Positions 7,793 to 16,968 of a stretch of DNA of 64,000 nucleotides are shown piece by piece. Position 1 is the stretch's first letter, and the number at the start of each line of letters is the position of its first letter. The position numbers and the translations under genes are program-made. The DNA is from Glaciimonas soli (GTDB lineage: Bacteria > Pseudomonadota > Gammaproteobacteria > Burkholderiales > Burkholderiaceae_D): the NCBI RefSeq assembly GCF_009497155.1, contig NZ_WINI01000001.1, forward strand, positions 1,178,001 through 1,242,000, given 5' to 3'. The notes beneath the pieces are model-generated. The model was not told the origin of the DNA. It ran no database searches and saw only the letters and a program-made list of their open reading frames with translations.

Positions 7793-10654
7793 TTACTTTG
7801 TCACTAACGTATCCGCTTCCTGCAGCAACCGTGTTTGCTCTTCATGCACGCGATTGAAATCTTTTTGCCATGCCGATGATTGTTCATGAGCGGGCACAGG
7901 CATCACTTGCACCGCAGTGACTTTATATTCAGGGCAATTGGTTGCCCAATCCGAATTATCGGTAGTAATCACGTTGGCGCCCGATTCAGGGAAATGGAAA
8001 GTGGTGTACACCACGCCCGGTTGCACCTTCTCTGTCACCGTCGCCCGCAACACAGTTTCACCGGCACGCGAGGCAATCCCGACCCAATCATTTTCCTTGA
8101 TGCCGCGGTCTTCAGCATCATGGGGATGGATTTCCAAACGATCTTCACTATGCCACGCAACGTTTTCGGTGCGCCTTGTCTGAGCGCCGACGTTGTATTG
8201 CGACAGGATTCTGCCTGTGGTCAAAATCAGTGGGTACTTACGCGTTACTTTTTCAGAAGTAGCGAAATATTGGGTGTTGATGAATTTTCCTTTGCCACGC
8301 ACAAATTCACCTATATGCATAATTGGCGTACCTTCTGGCGCTGCGTCATTGCATGGCCATTGCAAACTGCCAACCTGATCCAGCTTGGCATAACTGACGC
8401 CGTGGAAAGTGGGTGTCAATGCAGCGATTTCATCCATGATTTCTGATGGATGTTGGTAGTCCATCGGATAACCCAAAGCGTTAGCCAGTGCTACGGTCAC
8501 TTCCCAATCCGATTTCCCGGCTTTAGCAGGCATCACTTTGCGAACGCGTGAAATACGACGCTCAGCGTTGGTGAAGGTGCCATCTTTTTCCAGGAACGAT
8601 GAACCCGGCAAGAACACGTGCGCATATTTTGCGGTTTCGTTCAAGAATAAATCCTGCACCACTATGCATTCCATTGCTGTCATCGCGGCGATCACGTGTT
8701 GCGTATTTGGGTCAGATTGAACTATGTCCTCACCTTCGCAATACAAACCCATGAAACTCCCGTCGAGCGCAGCATCGAACATATTCGGAATGCGCAATCC
8801 TGGTTCTGGACTGAGTGTCACGTTCCATGCTTGCTCAAATTGCGTTCTGACCGTGGTATCCGAAACATGACGATAACCCGGCAATTCATGCGGGAAGGAA
8901 CCCATATCACACGAACCTTGCACATTGTTCTGCCCACGCAATGGATTAACGCCCACACCCTCGCGCCCGACATTGCCAGTTGCCATAGCAAGATTGGCGA
9001 TGCCGATTACCATTGTCGAGCCCTGTGCATGTTCAGTCACGCCCAAGCCGTAATAAATCGCACCATTGCCGCTGCTGGCAAACAAGCGTGCGGCGCCGCG
9101 GCATTCTTCGGCGGAGACACCAGTGATTTCAGCCATGGCTTCTGGCGAATTATCCGCACGTAATACGAATTCTTTCCAGTCAGCGAACGATTGCGTATCG
9201 CAACGCTCGGCGACAAAAGTCTCATCGTGCAAACCTTCCGACAAAATCACATGGGCCATTGCAGTGATCAACGCAACGTTAGTGCCGGGGCGCAGTTTCA
9301 AGTGATAATCAGCTTCCACGTGCGGCGACTTGACCATCTCGGTGGTACGCGGATCGATCACTATCAACTTTGCACCCTGACGTAATCTCCGCTTCATTTG
9401 TGAAGCAAACACCGGATGTGCAGATGCAGGGTTGGCACCGATGATCATGATCACATCGGATTTCATCACTGAGTCAAAAGTCTGGGTTCCAGCTGATTCG
9501 CCTAAAGTTTGTTTCAGTCCATAACCAGTCGGTGAATGGCAAACCCGGGCGCAAGTGTCGACGTTGTTATTGCCAAATGCGGCGCGGACTAATTTTTGCA
9601 CCAGATAGGTTTCTTCATTGGTACAGCGTGATGAAGTAATACCGCCGATTGAGTCCTTGCCATGTTTGGCCTGAATCCGACGGAACTCGCTTGCAGCGTA
9701 AGTCAACGCTTCATCCCACGAAACTTCACGCCAGGGATCAGTGATTTTACTGCGTATCATAGGCTTGGTAATGCGGTCTTTATGCGTGGCGTAACCCCAT
9801 GCAAAACGACCTTTGACGCAAGAATGTCCATGGTTAGCCTGACCATCTTTATGCGGCACCATGCGCACTACTTCGTTACCCTTCATCTCGGCTTTGAATG
9901 AACAACCGACTCCGCAATATGCACATGTCGTAATCGCACTGTGCTCGGCTTGCCCCAACATGATCACCGATTTTTCGGTCAAGGTCGCCGTCGGGCAGGC
10001 TTGTACACAAGCACCGCAAGAAACGCATTCTGATTCCATGAAACTATCCAACTGCCCAGCCGAGACGCGCGACTCAAAACCACGGCCATCTATTGTCAGT
10101 GCAAAAGTCCCTTGCGTTTCTTCGCAGGCGCGGACGCAACGATTGCAGACGATGCACTTGGATGGATCGTAAGTGAAGTAAGGATTGGATTCATCCTTTT
10201 TCATTTTCAGATGGTTGTCACCTTCGTAGCCATAACGCACCTCGCGCAAACCAACCACGCCAGCCATATCTTGCAATTCGCAATTACCGTTTGTCGGGCA
10301 AGTCAGACAATCGAGCGGATGATCAGAGATATACAATTCCATCACGCCACGGCGAATATCCGCCAGTTTTGGTGTTTGCGTACGCACCTTCATACCAGCT
10401 TCACATGGCGTGGTACAGGATGCCGGATAACCACGCTTACCGTCGATTTCTACTAAACACAAACGGCAAGAGCCAAACGGTTCCAGGCTGTCGGTCGCAC
10501 ATAATTTTGGTACGTTAATGCCAGCATCAACTGCTGCCCGCATCACCGATGTGCCGGCAGGCACTTGCACTGATATGCCATCGATTTCCAGCGTGACGCT
10601 TTGCTCAGAATGCTTTTCTGGCGTGCCATAATCCAGATCGTTTAATTGGTTCAT
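7793..10654 (-). CDS. fdsA: NAD-dependent formate dehydrogenase, alpha (catalytic) subunit
   Basis: 953-residue cytosolic molybdoenzyme that oxidises formate to CO2 at a bis-MGD molybdenum centre. Domains in order: N-terminal [2Fe-2S] ferredoxin domain (Cys-rich, residues ~20-110), a His/Cys segment with CLTCPTNGNCELQDMAG, two [4Fe-4S] clusters (CIVCNRCVRACEE and CVSCGACVQACPTAT), a further cluster in CAYCGVGCSF, then the molybdopterin domains. The active-site ligand is Cys372 (VDTCARVCHSPTGYGL), so the enzyme is the Cys form rather than the selenocysteine form. The C-terminal pterin-binding domain has TGRILSQYN. It lies in the fds operon after fdsB. Confidence 0.98.
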   Translation of the reverse strand: MNQLNDLDYGTPEKHSEQSVTLEIDGISVQVPAGTSVMRAAVDAGINVPKLCATDSLEPFGSCRLCLVEIDGKRGYPASCTTPCEAGMKVRTQTPKLADIRRGVMELYISDHPLDCLTCPTNGNCELQDMAGVVGLREVRYGYEGDNHLKMKKDESNPYFTYDPSKCIVCNRCVRACEETQGTFALTIDGRGFESRVSAGQLDSFMESECVSCGACVQACPTATLTEKSVIMLGQAEHSAITTCAYCGVGCSFKAEMKGNEVVRMVPHKDGQANHGHSCVKGRFAWGYATHKDRITKPMIRSKITDPWREVSWDEALTYAASEFRRIQAKHGKDSIGGITSSRCTNEETYLVQKLVRAAFGNNNVDTCARVCHSPTGYGLKQTLGESAGTQTFDSVMKSDVIMIIGANPASAHPVFASQMKRRLRQGAKLIVIDPRTTEMVKSPHVEADYHLKLRPGTNVALITAMAHVILSEGLHDETFVAERCDTQSFADWKEFVLRADNSPEAMAEITGVSAEECRGAARLFASSGNGAIYYGLGVTEHAQGSTMVIGIANLAMATGNVGREGVGVNPLRGQNNVQGSCDMGSFPHELPGYRHVSDTTVRTQFEQAWNVTLSPEPGLRIPNMFDAALDGSFMGLYCEGEDIVQSDPNTQHVIAAMTAMECIVVQDLFLNETAKYAHVFLPGSSFLEKDGTFTNAERRISRVRKVMPAKAGKSDWEVTVALANALGYPMDYQHPSEIMDEIAALTPTFHGVSYAKLDQVGSLQWPCNDAAPEGTPIMHIGEFVRGKGKFINTQYFATSEKVTRKYPLILTTGRILSQYNVGAQTRRTENVAWHSEDRLEIHPHDAEDRGIKENDWVGIASRAGETVLRATVTEKVQPGVVYTTFHFPESGANVITTDNSDWATNCPEYKVTAVQVMPVPAHEQSSAWQKDFNRVHEEQTRLLQEADTLVTK

Positions 10655-10698
10655 ATTTTATTTCTCCAACGCGTAAGCTGATCGTTTTTTGTCCACAA

Positions 10699-12234
10699 TT
10701 ATGCGAAGTCTTCAGGGAAGTGATCCAACGCTGATAAAACTGGCAGTGGTGTCATATTCCCCATAGCACATAACGAACCATTGATCATCGTGTCGCACAA
10801 ATCACGCAGCAACGCGATGTGGGGTGCTTTATCTTGATCGGCAACGATTTTATCGATCACTTCCACGCCACGGGTTGAACCTATGCGGCATGGCGTGCAT
10901 TTCCCACACGACTCAACCGCGCAAAATTCCATCGCATAGCGTGCTTGCGCGGCCATATCTACACTGTCGTCAAACACCACGATACCGCCATGTCCGACCG
11001 TGCCGCCGACAGCGGCGAAACTTTCATAGTCAATTTTGGTGTCAAATAAAGAATCAGGTAAATACGGACCTAACGGGCCGCCAACTTGCACCGCCCGTAT
11101 CGCCCGACCACTGGCCGTACCGCCACCAAAATCAAACAACAATTCGCGTAGCGTTACACCGAAAGCCTTCTCTACCAAGCCACCGTGTTTAATGTTGCCC
11201 GCCAATTGCATCGGCAATGTACCGTACGAACGACCGATACCGTAATTCTTATAAAACGCTGCGCCACGTGCCAAAATAATCGGCACCGAAGCCAACGAGA
11301 TCACATTGTTGATGACGGTTGGTTTGCCGAATAAACCCTCAATCGCTGGCAACGGCGGTTTAGCGCGAACAATGCCGCGCTTTCCTTCCAGGCTTTCTAG
11401 CAAAGCGGTTTCTTCGCCGCAGACATAAGAGCCGGCACCCTTACGCACTTCCAGATGGAAGGAAGTGCCGGAATCAAGCAGATTTTCACCGAGATAATGT
11501 CGTGCATTGGCAATAGCAATAGCCTCATTTAAAGCGGCAATTGCGTGCGGATATTCAGAGCGAACGTAGATATAACCTTGCGTCGCACCGACTGCCAAGG
11601 CTGCAATTGTCATACCTTCGATCAGCATGAAAGGATCATCTTCCATCACCATGCGATCGGAAAAAGTCCCGGAATCGCCTTCGTCGGCGTTGCAAACTAT
11701 GTATTTTTGCGTAGCCGGAGTATGCGCGACCGTTTTCCATTTAATCCCAGTCGGAAAAGCTGCACCGCCACGGCCACGCAAACCCGAGTCGAGTACTTCT
11801 TGCACCACATTTTCTGGCGACATGGCCAAAGCACGTTGCAAGCCCTGATAACCTTCGTGCGCCAGATAGTCATCCAGCGATACAGGATCAGTGATACCGA
11901 CACGGGCAAAGGTCAAGCGTTCTTGTTTTTGCAGATAAGGGATCTGGTCAACCAAACCGATGGCTAACGCATGCTTGCCACCGTTCAGAAAGTCAGCGTC
12001 AAATAATCCGACTACATCTTCTGGCTCTATCGGCCCGTAGCCTATGCGACCTTGGGCGGTCACGACTTCAACCAATGGCTCTAGCCAAAACATTCCGCGC
12101 GAACCATTACGGATTAGATTGACCGCAATGCCGCGTTGCTCGGCTTGTTCGATAATGGCTGCAGCAACCTGATTGGCGCCAAGCGCGATCGCAGTCGAGT
12201 CGCGTGGAACATAAACAGTATAAGTAGTGCTCAT
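10699..12234 (-). CDS. fdsB: NAD-dependent formate dehydrogenase, beta subunit (NuoF-like, NADH/FMN)
   Basis: 511-residue diaphorase subunit that accepts electrons from FdsA and reduces NAD+. It is related to NuoF of complex I with an extra N-terminal thioredoxin-like domain (residues ~1-110). The NADH/FMN site motifs [16 protein letters not shown] and [19 protein letters not shown] are intact, and the C-terminal [4Fe-4S] site has [16 protein letters not shown]. The start ATG overlaps the fdsG stop by 4 bases, and fdsA follows after 44 nt, so the three form one coupled transcript. Confidence 0.97.
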   Translation of the reverse strand: MSTTYTVYVPRDSTAIALGANQVAAAIIEQAEQRGIAVNLIRNGSRGMFWLEPLVEVVTAQGRIGYGPIEPEDVVGLFDADFLNGGKHALAIGLVDQIPYLQKQERLTFARVGITDPVSLDDYLAHEGYQGLQRALAMSPENVVQEVLDSGLRGRGGAAFPTGIKWKTVAHTPATQKYIVCNADEGDSGTFSDRMVMEDDPFMLIEGMTIAALAVGATQGYIYVRSEYPHAIAALNEAIAIANARHYLGENLLDSGTSFHLEVRKGAGSYVCGEETALLESLEGKRGIVRAKPPLPAIEGLFGKPTVINNVISLASVPIILARGAAFYKNYGIGRSYGTLPMQLAGNIKHGGLVEKAFGVTLRELLFDFGGGTASGRAIRAVQVGGPLGPYLPDSLFDTKIDYESFAAVGGTVGHGGIVVFDDSVDMAAQARYAMEFCAVESCGKCTPCRIGSTRGVEVIDKIVADQDKAPHIALLRDLCDTMINGSLCAMGNMTPLPVLSALDHFPEDFA

Positions 12235-12788
12235 TCGACACCTCGTTTGGCCGCTACTAAGCGATTAAATTTGTCTGCACTAACACGTGCGTATAAGTCA
12301 TCATCTATCATGATGTTAGGGCCGCAAGCGCATTGCCCTAAGCAATACACCGGCTCTAAAGTAAATTGTCCATCACTGGTGGTGTTATGAAAGTCGCAGC
12401 CCAGGGCTAATTTCGCATGCTCTGCCAGCTTCTCCGAACCTACAGCCTGGCAAGCTTCTGCGCGACAAATTTGCACGACATGCTTGCCTGCCGGTTGTTG
12501 ACGAAAATGATGATAAAAACTGATCACACCATGCACTTCAGCGCGTGACAGATTCAACTGATCAGCAATCAGTGGCACTGCATCCGATGGAATATAACCA
12601 ACCGCATCCTGTATCTGATGCAAAATCGGCAGCATCGCGCCGGGCATGGTTTTGTGCGCGCTGACGATGGCCGCGACTTGCGCAAGAACCGCTGCGGAAG
12701 AAACCGTTTCGATTGCTGGCTTCACGAAATTTAATGCAAATGTCTTCGTCGCTTCTTTCGTCGCTTCTTTATCTGTCACTGCAGTCAC
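12231..12788 (-). CDS. fdsG: NAD-dependent formate dehydrogenase, gamma subunit (NuoE-like)
   Basis: 185-residue [2Fe-2S] thioredoxin-fold protein related to NuoE. It relays electrons within the FDH diaphorase part. Cluster ligands are seen as [10 protein letters not shown] and [20 protein letters not shown] start at 12788 with a good Shine-Dalgarno (AGGAG, 6 nt spacing) is chosen; the first ~35 residues are poorly conserved and rich in Ala, Lys and Thr. It is the first gene of fdsGBACD. The operon promoter should lie in 12789-12928, unless it is read from the transporter gene just upstream on the same strand. Confidence 0.95.
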   Translation of the reverse strand: MTAVTDKEATKEATKTFALNFVKPAIETVSSAAVLAQVAAIVSAHKTMPGAMLPILHQIQDAVGYIPSDAVPLIADQLNLSRAEVHGVISFYHHFRQQPAGKHVVQICRAEACQAVGSEKLAEHAKLALGCDFHNTTSDGQFTLEPVYCLGQCACGPNIMIDDDLYARVSADKFNRLVAAKRGVE

Positions 12789-12884
12789 AACAATCTCCTA
12801 TACCGCTTTATTTTATAAAACTTATGCAGAATTCATTCAGATTAGGGGAGGCGCAAAATACCGTTCCCACCCTATCCAACTCTT

Positions 12885-12925
12885 CATAATGATGGGTGTC
12901 GCTATGCTCCACCCATCCTACTACT
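12885..12925. repeat. REP-like hairpin between the OFA transporter and fdsG
   Basis: GATGGGTG (12891-12898) and CACCCATC (12910-12917) are an 8-bp perfect inverted repeat around TCGCTATGCTC, followed by CTAC. The form 'gatgggtgtcgct..gctccacccatcctac' is a common repetitive extragenic palindrome in proteobacteria. It could lower read-through from the transporter gene into the fds operon. Confidence 0.65.
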
Positions 12926-12928
12926 CTT

Positions 12929-14566
12929 CTACTTAAACAATACTGCTGCTTTTTCCAGCGTAATGGTGACGCCCCAGATTAACGGGATAATCACTGCAGC
13001 CCAGGCAAAGAACAACAACGCCGGATGACCACCATTACCGATTTTATCCATCTCTGCCTGACTCAGTACAGCTGTACCATCTTTTGCGGCTCTTTCATGC
13101 GCCAATTGCTTCTCATGTGCCAATTCGTCCGGCGTCATGAAATACTTGGCAGCGACCGGGCGTATCAATAAATTGCAAATCAAACCCAGCACCAGCATAC
13201 TGGCCAGAATGTACATCGTCGTGTTATAAACTGATTCTCTTGGCATACCAAGCGACAATTGATATTCGCGCATGTAGTTGACCACTACAGGGCCGAGAAT
13301 CCCGGCAGTTGCCCATGCAGTCAACAAACGGCCGTGAATCGCCCCCACCATTTGCGTGCCAAACAAATCCGCCAAATACGCCGGAACCGTAGCAAAACCG
13401 CCGCCGTACATAGACAAAATCACGCAGACTGCCGCCACAAACAAAGCGATATTACCAATTGCCCCACTCCATGGCAGACTGACGAACATCACAAAACCGA
13501 GAACGAAAAACACCACATAAGTCATCTTGCGTCCGATGTAATCGGAGCACGACGCCCACACAAAACGACCGCCAATGTTGAACAAACTGATCAAACCGGT
13601 AAAACCAGCGGCAATCGCAGCAATCGCACTTTTTTGCTCAATCGACAAGTCCGTAAACTTAGTCGCTACACCCAATAAATGACCACCAAACATTTCTTGC
13701 AACATCGGCGATGCCATACCGATCACACCGATACCTGCCGACACGTTCAAACACAGCACTAACCACACCAACCAGAATTGAGGGATACCCCACACTTTAC
13801 TGACATGCACATGTTGTTGCGTAATCATGGCATTGCTGACCGTTGCGGGTGCTGTCCAACCCTTTGGTTTCCAGCCGGTTGGTGGAATCCGATAACCGAA
13901 AGCACCTGCCATCATAAAAACAAAATAAATCACGGCCATGACGACAAAAGTTTGCCAGACACCGACCGAACTTGGCGTTGCGAAATGCTTCATCAACAGA
14001 TCAGCCAATGGGCTGCCGATCAATGCGCCACCACCAAAACCCATGATGGCCATGCCTGTCGCCATACCACGCTTATCCGGAAACCATTTAATCAAAGTCG
14101 ACACCGGCGAGATATAACCCAAGCCCAAACCGACACCACCGATCACACCAGAACCTAGCCACATCAACCAAATTTGATGGAGATACACACCGACGGCTGA
14201 AATCAACAGGCCGCCACACCAGCACAGTGCAGCAACCACGCCTGCTTTACGCGGGCCAGCACGCTCTAACCAACCTCCCCAGATGGCTGCTGAGATACCA
14301 AGTATCACAAAAAACATGGTGAACATCCAACCCAACATGGAAATTTTCCAGTCACAGTTGGTAGCAAAAATCTGTTCAAAAAATCCCAAGTCTTTGGCGC
14401 ATGCAACGCTATCTTTAATTCCTATCGCTTTCGACAACGGCAACCAAAACACCGAAAATCCATAGGCCATACCAATACACAAGTGAATTGCAAGCGCCGC
14501 TGGCGGTACTAGCCAGCGATTAAAACCCGCACCTGCGATGGTGCGTTCTTTTTCTAAAAACCCCAT
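12929..14566 (-). CDS. OFA-family MFS transporter (oxalate/formate antiporter-like)
   Basis: 545-residue inner-membrane carrier of the major facilitator superfamily. About 12 hydrophobic helices, with a long loop near residues 45-70 carrying a DSVACAKDLGFF..ATNCDW segment and an MFS loop motif in FPDKRGMATGMAIMGFGGG. The OFA subfamily includes OxlT of Oxalobacter, which swaps oxalate for formate. Location directly upstream of the formate dehydrogenase operon on the same strand suggests transport of formate, oxalate or a related monocarboxylate to feed FDH. The C-terminal cytosolic stretch (HEKQLAHERAAKDG) is charged. The ribosome-binding site GGGGAAAG precedes ATG. No oxalate decarboxylation genes (frc, oxc) are in view, so the substrate is inferred. 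Confidence 0.88.
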   Translation of the reverse strand: MGFLEKERTIAGAGFNRWLVPPAALAIHLCIGMAYGFSVFWLPLSKAIGIKDSVACAKDLGFFEQIFATNCDWKISMLGWMFTMFFVILGISAAIWGGWLERAGPRKAGVVAALCWCGGLLISAVGVYLHQIWLMWLGSGVIGGVGLGLGYISPVSTLIKWFPDKRGMATGMAIMGFGGGALIGSPLADLLMKHFATPSSVGVWQTFVVMAVIYFVFMMAGAFGYRIPPTGWKPKGWTAPATVSNAMITQQHVHVSKVWGIPQFWLVWLVLCLNVSAGIGVIGMASPMLQEMFGGHLLGVATKFTDLSIEQKSAIAAIAAGFTGLISLFNIGGRFVWASCSDYIGRKMTYVVFFVLGFVMFVSLPWSGAIGNIALFVAAVCVILSMYGGGFATVPAYLADLFGTQMVGAIHGRLLTAWATAGILGPVVVNYMREYQLSLGMPRESVYNTTMYILASMLVLGLICNLLIRPVAAKYFMTPDELAHEKQLAHERAAKDGTAVLSQAEMDKIGNGGHPALLFFAWAAVIIPLIWGVTITLEKAAVLFK

Positions 14567-14967
14567 TGCTTTCCCCGATATAAAAATTCTTATTATATGT
14601 ACAAAGTTGCATATATTTCTACGGGGAAATGCATTTTTGTACAGTATTTTTTATGGATAGGACTTACGTAAAAAATAGTCACGGATAAGCACACTGCCTT
14701 CCGACTTACTTCATACGTAATGCCAAAACCATCCGCTTGAATCGGTTTTGCAGTTCCTTTTAAATGACATCAACAATGCAGTCGGCGCTTACCTGCCGCT
14801 ACAAATTAAATATGCGGATGCTTATGGGCGGAATTCCCACACTAAACGAGTTGTAGCGAAAGCGCATTCCGCAGCTTTTCGAGAAGATTTTGGGGGGAAC
14901 GATAAAAATGATAATAAATTAATAATAAAATAGCAATGAGTTATTATTCGCGCTGCCAAGCAATTTA
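14567..14967. other. Intergenic region, no gene recognised
   Basis: About 400 bp between the divergent OFA transporter and tetR genes. It is A/T-rich near both ends (TATAAT-like run at ~14593-14599 on the minus strand may serve the transporter) and has no supported reading frame. The middle contains a loose inverted motif (GACTTACGTA... at 14651) that faintly recalls the ends of the dispersed palindromic elements, but no second arm was found. Confidence 0.5.
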
Positions 14968-14986
14968 AGACGACTGGTCATATAAT
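14968..14986 (+). promoter_or_regulatory. Operator plus -10 box of the tetR gene
   Basis: AGACGACTGGTCAT (14968-14981) matches 13 of 14 bases of the site before the reductase gene (15641-15654). It abuts TATAAT (14981-14986), placed 7 bases before the ATG, so the transcript would begin at or next to the start codon. A repressor bound here would cover the -10 region: autoregulation is inferred. Confidence 0.65.
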
Positions 14987-14992
14987 AGCGAA

Positions 14993-15589
14993 ATGAATAA
15001 AGCCAACACGATCAACGACACCCGCGAAACCCTGCTCGAAACCGGTCTCAGACTGTTTGCGGAGCAAGGCTATAACGGTACCGGCATCAAGGAAATCGTC
15101 GATGCCACTGGTGTACCCAAGGGTTCGTTTTACAACTATTTCAAGAGTAAAGAAGACTTCGGTGCCGAGGTCATCTCGTTCTACGCCACCGGCTTCGCAG
15201 ACAAATGGTCGGCGTATTTTGCCGAGGGTCCGGAGCAACCGCTAGCCGCGCTACGCTACACCTACGAACGCATCATCAACTACCACGAACAGTACGAAGT
15301 GAAAGCGGGCTGTCTACTAGGCAATTTTGCTGCCGAAATGTCGGAATCCAGCGAGCTCTGCCGTCTCACCCTGCAAGAAGTAGTTGGCGGCTGGCGCAAG
15401 CGCTTCGCCAGCTATCTGCGCAAAGCCCAGGCCGATGGTTCGGTGCGCACCGATCTGAGCGCGGAGCAGCTGACCGATTTTTTCTGGAATGCTTGGGAAG
15501 GTGCTCTGCTGCGCATGAAAATCGAACGCTCGACGGCACCGGTGCATGCCTGCGTCGACATGATGTTTGATCATTTTTTTCTGCCGTAA
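14993..15589 (+). CDS. TetR/AcrR-family repressor (NemR-like)
   Basis: 198 residues. The N-terminal helix-turn-helix (residues ~8-55) reads RETLLETGLRLFAEQGYNGT, then IVDATGVPKGSFYNYFKSKEDF, very close to the NemR-type repressors that sense electrophiles. The C-terminal ligand domain has a Cys (CLLGNFAAEMSE) that could be reactive, as in NemR, but this is inference. It precedes an Old Yellow Enzyme gene by 151 bp and shares an operator motif with it, so it most likely represses itself and the reductase. Base composition is richer in G+C than the flanking genes, suggesting acquisition of the pair. The mRNA appears leaderless. Confidence 0.88.
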   Translation: MNKANTINDTRETLLETGLRLFAEQGYNGTGIKEIVDATGVPKGSFYNYFKSKEDFGAEVISFYATGFADKWSAYFAEGPEQPLAALRYTYERIINYHEQYEVKAGCLLGNFAAEMSESSELCRLTLQEVVGGWRKRFASYLRKAQADGSVRTDLSAEQLTDFFWNAWEGALLRMKIERSTAPVHACVDMMFDHFFLP

Positions 15590-15640
15590 CGTTACAGAAG
15601 CCAGACAAGGAATTGAATCCATTTTTTAAAAAAGAATTCG

Positions 15641-15654
15641 AGACGACCGGTCAT
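15641..15654 (+). promoter_or_regulatory. Operator upstream of the alkene reductase gene
   Basis: AGACGACCGGTCAT with the perfect palindrome GACCGGTC at its core, ~87 bp before the reductase ATG and matching the tetR operator. Likely binding site of the TetR protein encoded next to it. Confidence 0.6.
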
Positions 15655-15740
15655 TTATTGTTCTGTAATGCAGTTTGGTTTTTTAATAACAAGTCAAACC
15701 ACCACTCGCTTAAACGCGATTTATTCACAAAGGAATATAT

Positions 15741-16856
15741 ATGAGCCGCACACCAGAAACCCGTACCGAAAACAGCCTGTTTCAACCGGCCCGCATCGGT
15801 GACATAGAAGTGTCCAACCGAATTGTGATGGCCCCCCTGACGCGTAATCGCGCCGGCGAAGGCAACGTACCCAATGAACTGAACCTGAAGTATTACGCTC
15901 AGCGCGCAACGGCGGGGTTGATTGTTACCGAAGCGACCCAAGTATCGGCACAGGCTCAAGGTTATGCCAATACACCCGGCCTGCATACGCCGGAACAAGT
16001 CGCCGCCTGGAAAAAAATCACCGATGCCGTGCATGAAAAAGGTGGTCGTATCGTGGTGCAAATCTGGCATACCGGCCGTATGTCGCATGTCTCTTTCCAG
16101 CCCAACCGTGAAGCACCGGTAGCGCCGTCCGCCATCCGCGCCGAAGCCAAGACCTTTGTGCTCGGTGAAGGTTTTGTCGACACTTCGGTGCCGCGCGAAT
16201 TGGCTTTGGACGATATTCCCGGCGTAGTAAATGATTTCCGCCAAACGGCGCGACGCGCCATAGAAGCCGGTTTCGACGGCATTGAAATCCACGGTGCGCA
16301 CGGCTATCTGCTCGACAGCTTCCTGCGCGACGGCTCGAATCACCGGAGCGACATCTACGGCGGCAGCATTGAGAATCGCAGTCGCCTGCTGCTCGAAGTA
16401 GTGGCAGCCACTACCGCTGAAATCGGCGGTGGTCGGGTCGGTGTGCGTCTCTCCCCGGTATCGCCGGTCAACGATTCCAGCGAAAGCCAGCCGCAACCAT
16501 TGTTCAACTATCTGGTGGAACAGCTCAACCAGTTTGGCCTGGCCTATCTACACGTGGTCGAAGGCCACACTGGCGGCCCGCGCGATAACGCGCCGTTTGA
16601 CTACGAGGCGCTGCATCAGCGCTTTGACGGCGCATGGCTGGTGAACAACGGTTACGACCGCATCATGGCGCGTGAAGCCATCGCCAGCGGTCATGCCGAT
16701 CTGGTTGCCTTCGGCCGTGCCTTCATTACCAATCCGGATCTGGTGTATCGCCTGCAGCACAACCGGCCGCTAAATACACCGTTTGAAGATGCACCGCTGT
16801 ACGGTGGCGTCGGCGAGCATGGCTATACCGATTACCCGGCATTAGACCAGGCATAA
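15741..16856 (+). CDS. nemA: Old Yellow Enzyme family alkene reductase (N-ethylmaleimide reductase-like)
   Basis: 371-residue FMN-dependent NADPH oxidoreductase with a TIM-barrel fold that reduces activated C=C bonds and related electrophiles. Family signs: FQPARIGDIEVSNRIVMAPL at the start, the Tyr/His-region VVQIWHTGRMSHVSFQPN, and FDGIEIHGAHGYLLDSFLRD with YGGSIENRSR. A good ribosome-binding site (AAAGGA, 15739-) precedes the ATG. The TetR gene upstream and the shared operator make it an inducible detoxification gene. NemA symbol is by family likeness; other OYE members (XenB, morphinone reductase) differ in substrate range. Confidence 0.93.
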   Translation: MSRTPETRTENSLFQPARIGDIEVSNRIVMAPLTRNRAGEGNVPNELNLKYYAQRATAGLIVTEATQVSAQAQGYANTPGLHTPEQVAAWKKITDAVHEKGGRIVVQIWHTGRMSHVSFQPNREAPVAPSAIRAEAKTFVLGEGFVDTSVPRELALDDIPGVVNDFRQTARRAIEAGFDGIEIHGAHGYLLDSFLRDGSNHRSDIYGGSIENRSRLLLEVVAATTAEIGGGRVGVRLSPVSPVNDSSESQPQPLFNYLVEQLNQFGLAYLHVVEGHTGGPRDNAPFDYEALHQRFDGAWLVNNGYDRIMAREAIASGHADLVAFGRAFITNPDLVYRLQHNRPLNTPFEDAPLYGGVGEHGYTDYPALDQA

Positions 16857-16878
16857 GCGACACTTCCAGTGCTCCCGT

Positions 16879-16924
16879 GCTTGCGCATTCGTTGTTGGAT
16901 ACGATCTGATACGAATTGCGCAAG
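16879..16924. terminator. Hairpin between convergent reductase and sensor kinase genes
   Basis: GCTTGCGCATTCG and CGAATTGCGCAAGC form a long stem with one bulged A around an 18-nt loop. There is no T-run; a transcript-end or stabilising role is inferred. Confidence 0.5.
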
Positions 16925-16968
16925 CCATCGTGTAGAAGCACGTAGATTTACGCAAACCCTACAAAATA

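Noticed and set aside
7122-7889. 255-residue plus-strand frame over fdhD
   Set aside because: Antisense shadow; fdhD on the minus strand is certain by its GRTGCGLCG motif.
14651-14714. Possible further copy of the dispersed palindromic element
   Set aside because: Only one loose end-like motif; no core and no second arm.
15651-16496. 281-residue frame antisense to the alkene reductase gene
   Set aside because: Shadow of a G+C-rich gene; the sense strand has every OYE motif and the antisense frame has none.
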